Of a stretch of DNA of 64,000 nt, positions 8,707 to 16,792 are shown piece after piece (the stretch's first letter is position 1; each line of letters starts with the position of its first letter). The stretch comes from Pseudoalteromonas holothuriae. GTDB lineage: Bacteria; Pseudomonadota; Gammaproteobacteria; Enterobacterales; Alteromonadaceae. Under the pieces are notes generated by a model. The model was given only the letters and a program-made list of their open reading frames with translations, did not search any database and was not told where the DNA came from. The position numbers and the translations under genes are program-made. Where the stretch lies: assembly GCF_945859825.1 (NCBI RefSeq), contig NZ_CAMAPC010000019.1:28861-92860 (forward strand), given 5' to 3'.

Positions 8707-11700
8707 ATGGTTAAAGTGTTAGTTATTTTATTATTTATAGCGTGTCAAGTTGCCGCTGAAGACATCGAATTATATATCAAACGAAATGCTGATATTACGC
8801 AAAATCCCAGAGTGTTAGTTGTATTTGATACATCAGGGAGTATGGCTTTTTCAAGCACAACAGGCAATAGCTGTGATTATAATTACAGTACAGGGCGTTA
8901 CATTTTATGTGATGATAACCGCTTAGGTGTGGCTAAAGAGGCAATAACTACGTTGGTAGATAGCAACACCGATATTGATTTTGGCTTGATGCGTTTTAAT
9001 GGTAGTAATGGTGGCTATATATTAGCTGGATTAGGTGCCAGTTCCAACACAATGAAAAATCAGCTTAACTCTTTAGAAGCAAATGGAGCAACGCCGCTTA
9101 GTGAGACTTTATGGGAAGCTTATTTATATCTAACCGGTGGCAGTCGTTATTATACAAGATATTGGACTACCTCAGGGCGAGACACTAATGTCGAGCGTGG
9201 TTATCAATATATCTCACCGTTCGAAGCAATCGCCAGCGACCCAAGAATATGTAATAGCTCTGCGAATGTGATTGTTATGACTGATGGTGATCCCTCTAAT
9301 GATAACCAAAGCGACTTTAACATTACAAGTGAGTACTTTAGCACCTTTTCAAAGACCGCAAGCAGAGTGCGTAATAATTATATGCCTGCTTTGGCTGAGC
9401 TTATTCACAAGAAAAGTGATTTATATACGCAACAAGGTAACGTGGTTGATAGGGGTCGTGTTTACACCATTGGTTTTGGTCTTGGAATGAGTGATGTAGG
9501 CACTGAAATATTACAAAAAACGGCTGACCTAGGAGGGGGGATTTATACTCAGGCTAATACCCCTAATGAATTGTCAGAGGCACTAAAAAACCAGATAGAC
9601 AACATTCGCCAACTTAACGATAGCTTCTCCTCGCCATCAGTATCAACCAGTAGTTCAGATCAAACTAGAAGCGGTAATTCGTTGTACTATACAATGTTTT
9701 ACCCTGAAAGCCACACACGCTGGCAGGGTAACTTGAAAAAGCTAGAGTTTTCAAATAATAAAGTAGTTGATATGCAAGGCGCCAACGCGCTTGATGGGCA
9801 AGGGTTAATTAAATCAGGGGCAACCACCTTTTGGTCAGAAGCCAACTCTCAGGATGGAAATAGTGTCAAACGTGGTGGTGTTAATTATCAGTTAAGCCAA
9901 CAAGTAGATAGAGTAATTTATTCTGACTTTGGTCAAGGTGAACTGAAGCCCTTTACAATGCGTGAAGGAAGAACTCGCTATGGAAACAGAAGAAAATTCG
10001 CGCAAAAGTTAGGTGTGAATGGGAATCAAGCACGAACAACTGTGAATTGGGTGTATGGTATTGATGTGGACGATGAGGATGGTGATGGCAATACAACTGA
10101 GCGTCGTGATACCATTTTTGGCGATCCACTGCATTCTAAGCCTGTTTCAATGGATTATGGTAATGGTGACGTGCGCGTGATCGTTGGCACGAATGCAGGT
10201 TTTTTGCATATGTTTAAAGATAATGGAGATACGGTAAGGGAGAGCTGGGCTTTTATTCCTGAAGATTTATTTGATGTAATACAACCAACACGTATTAGCA
10301 GGCCTGATACTAAGTTGTATGGTATGGATGGCCCGTTGACTATATATTTTCATGATACTCAGAAAAACGGTGTTGTAGATGGTGAAGATAAAGTGTGGCT
10401 ATTTGCTGGAATGCGTCGAGGCGGGCACCGTTACTATGCGTTTGATATTACCTCGCCAGATAGACCCAAACTAATGTGGGATGGAGCGCTTGTTGGGGGG
10501 AGTGATGATTTTGCCGAGTTAGGGCAAACTTGGTCTAAACCAGAGGTTACCTTTATTGAAAGCCAAGGAGAAACACCGGTATTAATTTTTGGCGCAGGTT
10601 ATGACACAAATAAAGACAATCACTCTAAGTCTGATGACAACAAGGGTCGCGGTGTTTTTATTATTAATGCACAATCTGGAGATTTAGTGTGGTCGCTAAC
10701 GCCTGCTAATGGGTTTACAGGCCAGCATAGTGTCGCGAGCGATTTAACAATGTTAGACTCCAACTATGATGGCTATACTGATAGGCTATATTTTGCGGAT
10801 ACAGGTGGCGGGGTATGGCGTGTTGATATGCCAGGAGACAGTCCTACAGCATGGACACATTTTCAATTGGCGGAGTTAGCGCAAAATGGTACAAGCGGTG
10901 ATAGGCGCTTTTTTTATAAACCCGCTTTAGCACGAACATTTTTTAGTAAAGTAACAGTTACATCGACTCCTGATGGGGATATTACCACACGTAAAGATAC
11001 CCCTTATGAGGCAATTATTCTAGGTTCAGGTAATCGTTCAAGGCCAACTTCCACTGGGGTGAATGATTACTTATTCATGATAAGAGATGAAAATACCGTC
11101 ACACAATCTTTTAAAAATAATGTACCCGAGACGATTAAAATGGGTGACTTAATGGATATAACGAGCGATCCATTTGCGTCTACTTTAAATGACCTCAATG
11201 GCTTTACTAATGTAGAGGCAACATTAGGTGGTTTTAATGGTTGGAAATATGCATTAAGTGGTAATGAGAAGTCATTAGCTGGTGCTACAGTGGCAGGCGG
11301 AATTGCTTATTTTTCGTCGTTTACACCACCAGCGAATGTGAGTCGTTGTGATGTGTCGACAGGTACCGGTAATTTATATGCGTTGCACTTACATTATGGT
11401 ACACAGGTTTATGAGCAGCTAAAGTATGAAACGACACACAGTGTACCAGACACCCCCAAAGTCTATTTTAGTTGTGAAAATGGCTCTAATGCTGGCGGGT
11501 GTGAAACCGTTGTTAGAATGGTTGGCCCAGCCATTAAATCAGATGTAGCAAGTAGCCCAGCAGATGGGCCATCAACAGGCACTCCTTGGAAAGCAGCAAA
11601 GATAGTTGAAAGCCCTCAGCCTGTCATGGTTGATGGGGTACCAACCTTGGTTGAGCCACAAATTGATTTCGGTCTAACGACTCGACAAATGTTTATCTAC

Positions 11701-11727
11701 AAAAAAGAGAAAAATGATGAAAAATAA
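8707..11727 (+). CDS. pilY1: Pilus tip adhesin and assembly factor PilY1
   Basis: Large secreted pilus-associated protein (1006 residues) that works with the minor pilins in priming, adhesion and surface sensing. A signal peptide ends about residue 17. A von Willebrand factor A domain follows, with metal-site motif DTSGS at residues 41-45 and a later VMTDGDPS. The C-terminal half is the PilY1 beta-propeller, entered near FGDPLHSKP, with a LDSNYDGYTD calcium-type loop followed by FADTGGGVWRVD, a hallmark of the family. It overlaps pilE by 14 bases. Tip location and mechanosensing are family knowledge, not visible here. Confidence 0.95.
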   Translation: MVKVLVILLFIACQVAAEDIELYIKRNADITQNPRVLVVFDTSGSMAFSSTTGNSCDYNYSTGRYILCDDNRLGVAKEAITTLVDSNTDIDFGLMRFNGSNGGYILAGLGASSNTMKNQLNSLEANGATPLSETLWEAYLYLTGGSRYYTRYWTTSGRDTNVERGYQYISPFEAIASDPRICNSSANVIVMTDGDPSNDNQSDFNITSEYFSTFSKTASRVRNNYMPALAELIHKKSDLYTQQGNVVDRGRVYTIGFGLGMSDVGTEILQKTADLGGGIYTQANTPNELSEALKNQIDNIRQLNDSFSSPSVSTSSSDQTRSGNSLYYTMFYPESHTRWQGNLKKLEFSNNKVVDMQGANALDGQGLIKSGATTFWSEANSQDGNSVKRGGVNYQLSQQVDRVIYSDFGQGELKPFTMREGRTRYGNRRKFAQKLGVNGNQARTTVNWVYGIDVDDEDGDGNTTERRDTIFGDPLHSKPVSMDYGNGDVRVIVGTNAGFLHMFKDNGDTVRESWAFIPEDLFDVIQPTRISRPDTKLYGMDGPLTIYFHDTQKNGVVDGEDKVWLFAGMRRGGHRYYAFDITSPDRPKLMWDGALVGGSDDFAELGQTWSKPEVTFIESQGETPVLIFGAGYDTNKDNHSKSDDNKGRGVFIINAQSGDLVWSLTPANGFTGQHSVASDLTMLDSNYDGYTDRLYFADTGGGVWRVDMPGDSPTAWTHFQLAELAQNGTSGDRRFFYKPALARTFFSKVTVTSTPDGDITTRKDTPYEAIILGSGNRSRPTSTGVNDYLFMIRDENTVTQSFKNNVPETIKMGDLMDITSDPFASTLNDLNGFTNVEATLGGFNGWKYALSGNEKSLAGATVAGGIAYFSSFTPPANVSRCDVSTGTGNLYALHLHYGTQVYEQLKYETTHSVPDTPKVYFSCENGSNAGGCETVVRMVGPAIKSDVASSPADGPSTGTPWKAAKIVESPQPVMVDGVPTLVEPQIDFGLTTRQMFIYKKEKNDEK

Positions 11728-12133
11728 CCGCAGCTTTAGCAACGGGTTTACTTTGTTAGAGGCACTGATTGTATTAGTGATTGTAGGTATTATTGCATCC
11801 TTTGCTTATCCTAGTTATCAGCAGTTTTTAATCAAGGCGGCGCGCTCAGATGCGATGGTTGTGTTACTCGACGCTGCAAATAGACAAGAGCAATACTTTG
11901 TGGATAATCGAATTTATACTAACAAACTATCAGACATAGGTGTGCCCAATACAACTGATAAGGGCTACTATTCAATCACAGTGACTGTTGATGATAATAA
12001 GTTTGAATTTAAGGCAACACCAATTTCCGGTCCAGTTTTAGGTGACACGCAATGCTCAGCTTTGATGATAAACGAGCTAGGACAAAAACTCAGTGATGGC
12101 AGTTCGTCGAGTGAGCATTGCTGGCAACAGTAG
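11714..12133 (+). CDS. pilE: Type IV pilus minor pilin PilE
   Basis: The 139-residue pilin has prepilin site SNG-FTLLEALIVLVIVGIIASFAYPSY, with Phe+1 and Glu+5. The body follows the ComP/PilE minor pilin pattern: SDAMVVLLDAANRQEQYFVDNRIYT, then a C-terminal disulfide pair (C in TQCSAL and C in SEHCWQQ). It starts inside the pilY1 3' end and closes the operon. The next gene is convergent, only 16 bases away. A major pilin role is unlikely because of size and context. Confidence 0.9.
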   Translation: MMKNNRSFSNGFTLLEALIVLVIVGIIASFAYPSYQQFLIKAARSDAMVVLLDAANRQEQYFVDNRIYTNKLSDIGVPNTTDKGYYSITVTVDDNKFEFKATPISGPVLGDTQCSALMINELGQKLSDGSSSSEHCWQQ

Positions 12134-12149
12134 GGTGGTAACGCTTGGC

Positions 12150-12668
12150 CTACAAGGGGCACTTTTTAGTGTCTCTTATACGCGCCCTACCGGAATTGCT
12201 AACACTCATTTCTAAGCCATCAGAAACGCCTTGATGTATTGGTAAACAATACACAAATGTACCATTGGTAAACCCTTTTATAGAAGCATCACTATTAAAT
12301 ATAATCGCCCGCCTAGGGTATTCGATAGTATCTTGAGGCGCAATGGCGGATAGTTCATGAAGCCGAATATCATCACCATCTAACACCCTAAGCTCTCCTC
12401 TATCGACAAACACGGTAAGTTTTTTATGCCAAGCATTGTCAATACATTGTTGATTTTCAAGATGACAAAGTGTTGTTTTATTGCCTGATGAAGCCGCTTG
12501 AGTTTTAGCTAAATGCAGTGCGCGCTTGAGTTTTTTCAGGGCAAACTCAGGGCGATGTGCAGAAATTACTTCGCCGTAGCTTGTCAGCGCAAGACTTAGT
12601 AAAACGATTATTATTGTTAGGGTAACGAGTATTTCAAGTAGAGTAAGCCCCACATGTTTATAAAACAT
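12150..12668 (-). CDS. GspH/FimT-family pseudopilin
   Basis: Pseudopilin of about 172 residues. The leader MFYKHVG is followed by LTLLEILVTLTIIIVLLSLALTSY with Glu at +5; Leu instead of Phe sits at +1. The middle KLKRALHLAKTQAASSGNKTTLC and C-terminal INSDA-GFTNGTFVYC-like pattern fit the GspH (FimT/FimU) fold. The start at 12668 is preferred over an ATG at 12680 because a GGATGG element sits 6-8 bases before it. It runs against pilE. It may replace the FimU normally found before pilV. The exact FimT-versus-FimU role is unresolved. Confidence 0.82.
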   Translation of the reverse strand: MFYKHVGLTLLEILVTLTIIIVLLSLALTSYGEVISAHRPEFALKKLKRALHLAKTQAASSGNKTTLCHLENQQCIDNAWHKKLTVFVDRGELRVLDGDDIRLHELSAIAPQDTIEYPRRAIIFNSDASIKGFTNGTFVYCLPIHQGVSDGLEMSVSNSGRARIRDTKKCPL

Positions 12669-12882
12669 ATGACCATCCATCCTTGGATTTCAAACTATAT
12701 TGTGAGCTAAAAGTTAGCGTATTACCCGCTAAATGCAAATAATCAGTATCATGGTGGTATGTTAATTAACCTCAGGTTCGGATAAGGGTTTTGGAATAGA
12801 AAATATTTTGTAAACAAACATTACGTATAATCCAATGAGGAAAATAGCTTTATTGGGCAAATTCGCTTATCTAGAGCAGAAG

Positions 12883-13434
12883 TTAATTACAGCTAGAGTT
12901 AGTTTTTCCATTGAACAGAGCATTGCCAGATAAAGTCACTGTGAGCATTTGATTCGCCGTATTTTCGGAACTACTTGGGCAATAAATGAACTTTCCAATA
13001 TTGCTCGTAATTTGGCCGCTGCTATCAAAACGTATAAAAGAACTGGTAAAGCCTAGTGAGTCTGAGTCATGAATCGGGTCTATCACTCTTAAAATTGACT
13101 CAGTGCTACTGTCAAAGCTACCATTATTATTTTTGTCGACGAAAACAACTTTGGCTGAACTGGACCAGTTGTTAAGGCAAGATAGAGAGTCGCCGCTAGA
13201 TAGCTGGCTTTCATCAACAGGGCAAAGTATGACTATTTCATCACTGGCGGTCGCTTTCGCCCTCGCAAAGGTAATATTGCGTTTCAAATCAAGTAAATAT
13301 GATTCGGCGCGATTATTGCTGATTAGGTTATTGTTACCATAAAAAGCAACTGAGGCAAGTATTGCTAAAATTGCGATAGTAATGAGCAGTTCAATAAGTG
13401 TGAAACCTTTGGCTTTATACACAGTAGAATCCAT
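12883..13434 (-). CDS. GspH/FimT-family pseudopilin (second copy)
   Basis: Second pseudopilin of the FimT/FimU type, about 183 residues. Prepilin site KAKG-FTLIELLITIAILAILASVAF, with Phe+1 and Glu+5. Then LKRNITFARAKATASDEIVILCP matches the helix and cysteine seen in GspH proteins. The C-terminal half ends with an SGQITSNIGKFIYCP segment and a final Cys. Two starts are possible (13455 and 13434); the second has a GAG element at suitable distance. It is separated from the first pseudopilin by about 210 bases, so the two may have separate promoters. It is only distantly similar to its neighbour, so it is not a recent duplicate. Confidence 0.82.
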   Translation of the reverse strand: MDSTVYKAKGFTLIELLITIAILAILASVAFYGNNNLISNNRAESYLLDLKRNITFARAKATASDEIVILCPVDESQLSSGDSLSCLNNWSSSAKVVFVDKNNNGSFDSSTESILRVIDPIHDSDSLGFTSSFIRFDSSGQITSNIGKFIYCPSSSENTANQMLTVTLSGNALFNGKTNSSCN

Positions 13435-13562
13435 ATGTCTCAACGAGTTCAACATTAATTTTATTCATTATGGTGCTTTTTGACTCTAAAGCAATGACTT
13501 TGTTTGCTAACATTTTTAGGATTGATTAAAATCGACGCACCAGTATAGGAAAATACACAGCC

Positions 13563-13901
13563 ATGAAAAAAATAGAAGCGATAATTAAGCCATTCAAGTT
13601 AGACGACGTGAGAGAAGCACTATCAGACGTAGGCATAACCGGTATGACGGTATGTGAAGTAAAAGGCTTTGGTCGCCAAAAAGGCCATACTGAATTGTAT
13701 CGCGGTGCCGAGTACATGGTAGATTTCTTACCTAAAGTGAAACTGGATATAGTGCTTGGCGATGAAGACGTTGATAGAGCAATTGATGTAATCTTAAAAA
13801 CAGCACAAACAGGAAAAATCGGCGACGGTAAGATTTTTGTTACAGAAGTAGAGCGTGTGGTACGTATTCGTACAGGCGAAGAAGATGAAGACGCAATTTA
13901 A
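13563..13901 (+). CDS. glnB: Nitrogen regulatory protein P-II
   Basis: Trimeric signal protein that reads 2-oxoglutarate and ATP/ADP and controls glutamine synthetase adenylylation and the NtrB kinase. At 112 residues it has the exact family length. The uridylylation site Y51 lies in YRGAEYMV on the T-loop. The B-loop TGKIGDGKIFV and the C-terminal RIRTGEEDEDAI are intact. It stands alone: no amtB is adjacent, which favours GlnB over GlnK. It lies convergent with bamD. Confidence 0.97.
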   Translation: MKKIEAIIKPFKLDDVREALSDVGITGMTVCEVKGFGRQKGHTELYRGAEYMVDFLPKVKLDIVLGDEDVDRAIDVILKTAQTGKIGDGKIFVTEVERVVRIRTGEEDEDAI

Positions 13902-14064
13902 TGACCACACACCAAATTAATGTATTTTTAATGTGAAATGTTAAACATACTGTGAGCTGTGTTATCAACCTTGGCTAATGAGGGCGATTCACGCACTCTA
14001 CTTTATGAACAGTATTTATCTACTGTTTATGATTACTGCAAAAGAATTAAAAAAGACAGGTAAG

Positions 14065-14094
14065 TTCTGTGCGTACACATTAGTACGCACAGGA
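14065..14094. terminator. Strong hairpin between glnB and bamD
   Basis: A perfect 10-bp stem, CTGTGCGTAC at 14067-14076 and GTACGCACAG at 14083-14092, with a 6-base loop. It lies between the convergent ends of glnB and bamD, close to the bamD stop. Neither side has a long T-run, so termination strength is uncertain. Confidence 0.5.
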
Positions 14095-14107
14095 TTTATT
14101 GAAGTTT

Positions 14108-14866
14108 CTAGCGCTTATTAACTTTTCTAGTTTGACGCGCGTTATCACTAAGCTCTGTCAGGCCAAGCTTCTTGTAGCTCTTTTCCATCATCTCTAAAGC
14201 GTCATTCAAATAACTGCTTTGTGAATAATGTTCAACAACGTATTTGCCACGATTTGCAGCTGCAAGATAGGCTTCACGTTCAAAATAATACTGCGCCACT
14301 TTAAGCTCATAGCGCGCCATTTTATTTAATAACCACACAAGACGCTTCTTGGCTTCAGGCACATACTGACTGTCAGGGTAGCTTTGAACCAGTGTTGATA
14401 AGTCTTGGAATGCTACACGAGTACGGTTCGCATCACGGTCGGCTCTGTCAATTCCAAAATAATCTTGGAAAGCATTTTCATCTGCCTTGATATTTACTAA
14501 ACCACGCATGTAGTACATGTAGTCTAAGTTTTTATGGTTTGGGTTTAAGCGAATAAAACGGTCAATGTGCGCGAGCGCTTGTTCTGTATTACCCGTTTGA
14601 TAGTGAGCAAATACTAAGTCCATTTGCACCTGTCGAGAAAACGGTCCAAAAGGGTAACGTGAGTTGATTGCACTGAGCAATTCAATGGCTCTTGCATACA
14701 GACCTGAATCTAATGTTTCTTTAGCATCTTCATAAAGAGCTTGAGCAGATTTATTGGGTACGCGTTCTATTTCATCTTGTTCTGGTGCAGAAGAGCAGGC
14801 TGCTAAGCCTAAAAATGAGGCGCTAAGTATGATGGCAAAGGCGCGCTTCCCTAAGTTATTTATCAT
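14108..14866 (-). CDS. bamD: Outer membrane assembly lipoprotein BamD
   Basis: Essential lipoprotein of the BAM complex that inserts beta-barrels into the outer membrane. A signal peptide ends in lipobox LAAC with the lipidated C24. The 252-residue body has tetratricopeptide-type repeats: ALYEDAKETLDSGLYARAIELL, then RYPFGPFSRQVQMDLVFAHYQTGN, and later helices. Length matches E. coli BamD (YfiO). It is divergent from rluD, as in E. coli, with about 120 bases between them carrying both promoters. Confidence 0.96.
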   Translation of the reverse strand: MINNLGKRAFAIILSASFLGLAACSSAPEQDEIERVPNKSAQALYEDAKETLDSGLYARAIELLSAINSRYPFGPFSRQVQMDLVFAHYQTGNTEQALAHIDRFIRLNPNHKNLDYMYYMRGLVNIKADENAFQDYFGIDRADRDANRTRVAFQDLSTLVQSYPDSQYVPEAKKRLVWLLNKMARYELKVAQYYFEREAYLAAANRGKYVVEHYSQSSYLNDALEMMEKSYKKLGLTELSDNARQTRKVNKR

Positions 14867-14989
14867 TTTATTTTACTACCTTTGTTGTCTTCGGCTAGGC
14901 CAAGTGGGTAAAACCGAGTAAACTATGCATTTATGCGATTCTAACCCAGTCGAGCACAGCTTGCACTGGTAAATTAGGTAAAGTTACGA

Positions 14990-15967
14990 ATGTCAGAGCA
15001 AATTTCTCTTCAAGCTGAAGTCCCCACTGAGTTAGGTGGTAAACGTCTAGACCAAATTTTGGCGCAATTGTTCCCCGATTTTTCTCGTTCGAGAATAAAA
15101 ACTTGGATTTTAGATGATAAAGTCACGGTAGATGGAGCTGTGTTCAACACCCCTCGTGAGAAGTTACTCGGTGGTGAAGTGGTTGCTATTGAAACCCAAA
15201 TAGAGGCACCGCGTGAATATGAGGCACAAGATATTGCCTTAGATATCATATATGAAGATGATGATATTTTGGTGATCAATAAGCCCATGGGGCTGGTTGT
15301 TCATCCAGGTGCAGGTAACCCCGATGGTACGGTCCTTAATGCCTTACTTCATCACCACCCTGAGATTATTAATGTTCCACGAGCCGGTATTGTTCATCGT
15401 TTGGATAAAGATACAACAGGGCTTATGGTGGTTGCTAAAACCATTCAAGCACAAACGCATTTGGTGAAAAACCTACAAGCGCGAGAAAACTTTACTCGAG
15501 AGTATGAAGCGATTTGTAATGGCACAATGACGGCTGGCGGCATGGTTGAAAAGCCAATTGGCCGACACGCTACAAAGCGCACCCATATGGCGATTCATGA
15601 AATGGGTAAACCGGCAATTACACATTACCGTGTTGCAGAAAAATTTCGTGCGCATACACGTTTGCGTCTACGTTTAGAAACAGGCCGAACTCACCAAATT
15701 CGTGTACATATGGCGTATTTAAATCATCCATTGATAGGTGACCAGTTATATGGTGGTCGTCCTCGTCCCCCACGCAATGCAACACCAGAGTTGTTTGCTC
15801 AGTTACGAGATTTTAAGCGCCAAGCGTTACACGCTATTAAGTTAAGTATTGCACACCCAATTAGTGGCGAGATGATGACATGGGAAGCACCAGTGCCAGA
15901 AGATATGCAAGTACTTACGCAAGCTTTGCGTGAAGATACGAAAGAAAACCCTAATTTAGCTTTGTAA
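14990..15967 (+). CDS. rluD: 23S rRNA pseudouridine(1911/1915/1917) synthase
   Basis: Makes three pseudouridines in helix 69 of 23S rRNA, a modification needed for normal 50S assembly in E. coli. An N-terminal S4 RNA-binding domain (RLDQILAQLFPDFSRSRIKTWI, residues 19-40) precedes the catalytic domain with HRLDKDTTG and the catalytic D139, the same number as in E. coli. Total length is 325 residues. It is followed after 11 bases by pgeF and then clpB, the E. coli order. Confidence 0.97.
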   Translation: MSEQISLQAEVPTELGGKRLDQILAQLFPDFSRSRIKTWILDDKVTVDGAVFNTPREKLLGGEVVAIETQIEAPREYEAQDIALDIIYEDDDILVINKPMGLVVHPGAGNPDGTVLNALLHHHPEIINVPRAGIVHRLDKDTTGLMVVAKTIQAQTHLVKNLQARENFTREYEAICNGTMTAGGMVEKPIGRHATKRTHMAIHEMGKPAITHYRVAEKFRAHTRLRLRLETGRTHQIRVHMAYLNHPLIGDQLYGGRPRPPRNATPELFAQLRDFKRQALHAIKLSIAHPISGEMMTWEAPVPEDMQVLTQALREDTKENPNLAL

Positions 15968-15978
15968 GAAATTAGTCA

Positions 15979-16704
15979 ATGTTACTGCCAAATTGGCCTA
16001 TGCAGCATGTTGTGGGAGGGTTATCGACAACCCGAGCTTATGGTTGCTCTAATGGGCCTTTTACAGGGTTGAACTTGGCTTATCATGTTGGGGATAGCGC
16101 TGTTGATGTGGATGCGAATCATCACCAGTTGCTCAACTATCTGCCATGCCCAGCACATTGGTTAACTCAGGTTCATGGTGCAGAGGTCGTTGAGGTAAAT
16201 TGTGAGCAACCCATGTATCCTTGGCCGAAGGCCGATGCTTTGTACACACGTTTGCGCCAACAGCCTTTGGCGATTATGACGGCTGATTGTTTGCCGATAT
16301 TAGTGTGTGATCAACAAGGTCTGGAAGTAGCTGCAATCCATGCAGGTTGGAAACCATTAGTTAAAGGAATTATTGGCAATACACTGGGCATATTCCAGTC
16401 ATCGCCTAAGCAACTTGTTGCTTGGCTTGGCCCTGCTATTGGTGCGCAACAGTTTGAAGTTGGTGGTGAAGTTAAATCGCAATTTTGTGATTTTCATAAA
16501 GCGCATACTAATGATTTTATTGAGCAAGGTAATGGTAAGTATCTTGGTGATATTTATGCCATAGCGCGGCGTCAGTTAAACTTGTTAGGCGTTGGGCAAG
16601 TTTTTGGAGGAGAATATTGCACCGTAAGTCAAAGGGAGTTGTTTTTTTCTTATCGCCGAGATGGTCAAACAGGGCGAATGGCCAGCTTGATCTGGCGCAA
16701 TTAA
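15979..16704 (+). CDS. pgeF: Purine nucleoside phosphorylase-type protein PgeF (YfiH, laccase domain)
   Basis: A DUF152/multicopper-oxidase-like domain protein. E. coli YfiH (PgeF) has been described as a peptidoglycan-editing factor, and relatives have purine nucleoside-processing activity. The zinc-ligand positions are seen: HGAEV, TADCLP and IHAGW. The C-terminus FFSYRRDGQTGRMASLIW matches E. coli closely. Length 241 residues. It starts 11 bases after rluD with no obvious ribosome site, so it probably depends on read-through translation from rluD. Confidence 0.94.
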   Translation: MLLPNWPMQHVVGGLSTTRAYGCSNGPFTGLNLAYHVGDSAVDVDANHHQLLNYLPCPAHWLTQVHGAEVVEVNCEQPMYPWPKADALYTRLRQQPLAIMTADCLPILVCDQQGLEVAAIHAGWKPLVKGIIGNTLGIFQSSPKQLVAWLGPAIGAQQFEVGGEVKSQFCDFHKAHTNDFIEQGNGKYLGDIYAIARRQLNLLGVGQVFGGEYCTVSQRELFFSYRRDGQTGRMASLIWRN

Positions 16705-16727
16705 TCTTATTTTCCTTTCACTTATTA

Positions 16728-16756
16728 CTTGAACAATCTGGCAACAATACCCATTA
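16728..16756 (+). promoter_or_regulatory. Heat-shock (sigma-32) promoter of clpB
   Basis: CTTGAA at 16728-16733 and ACCCATTA at 16749-16756, with 14 bases between CTTGAAC and the -10 element. Consensus sigma-32 promoters are CTTGAAA, 12-15 bases, then CCCCATNT. The site lies about 40 bases before the clpB ATG, in the gap after pgeF. Confidence 0.75.
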
Positions 16757-16792
16757 ATTAACTAGTTATCGTTTTTATATAGGTAGATACCC

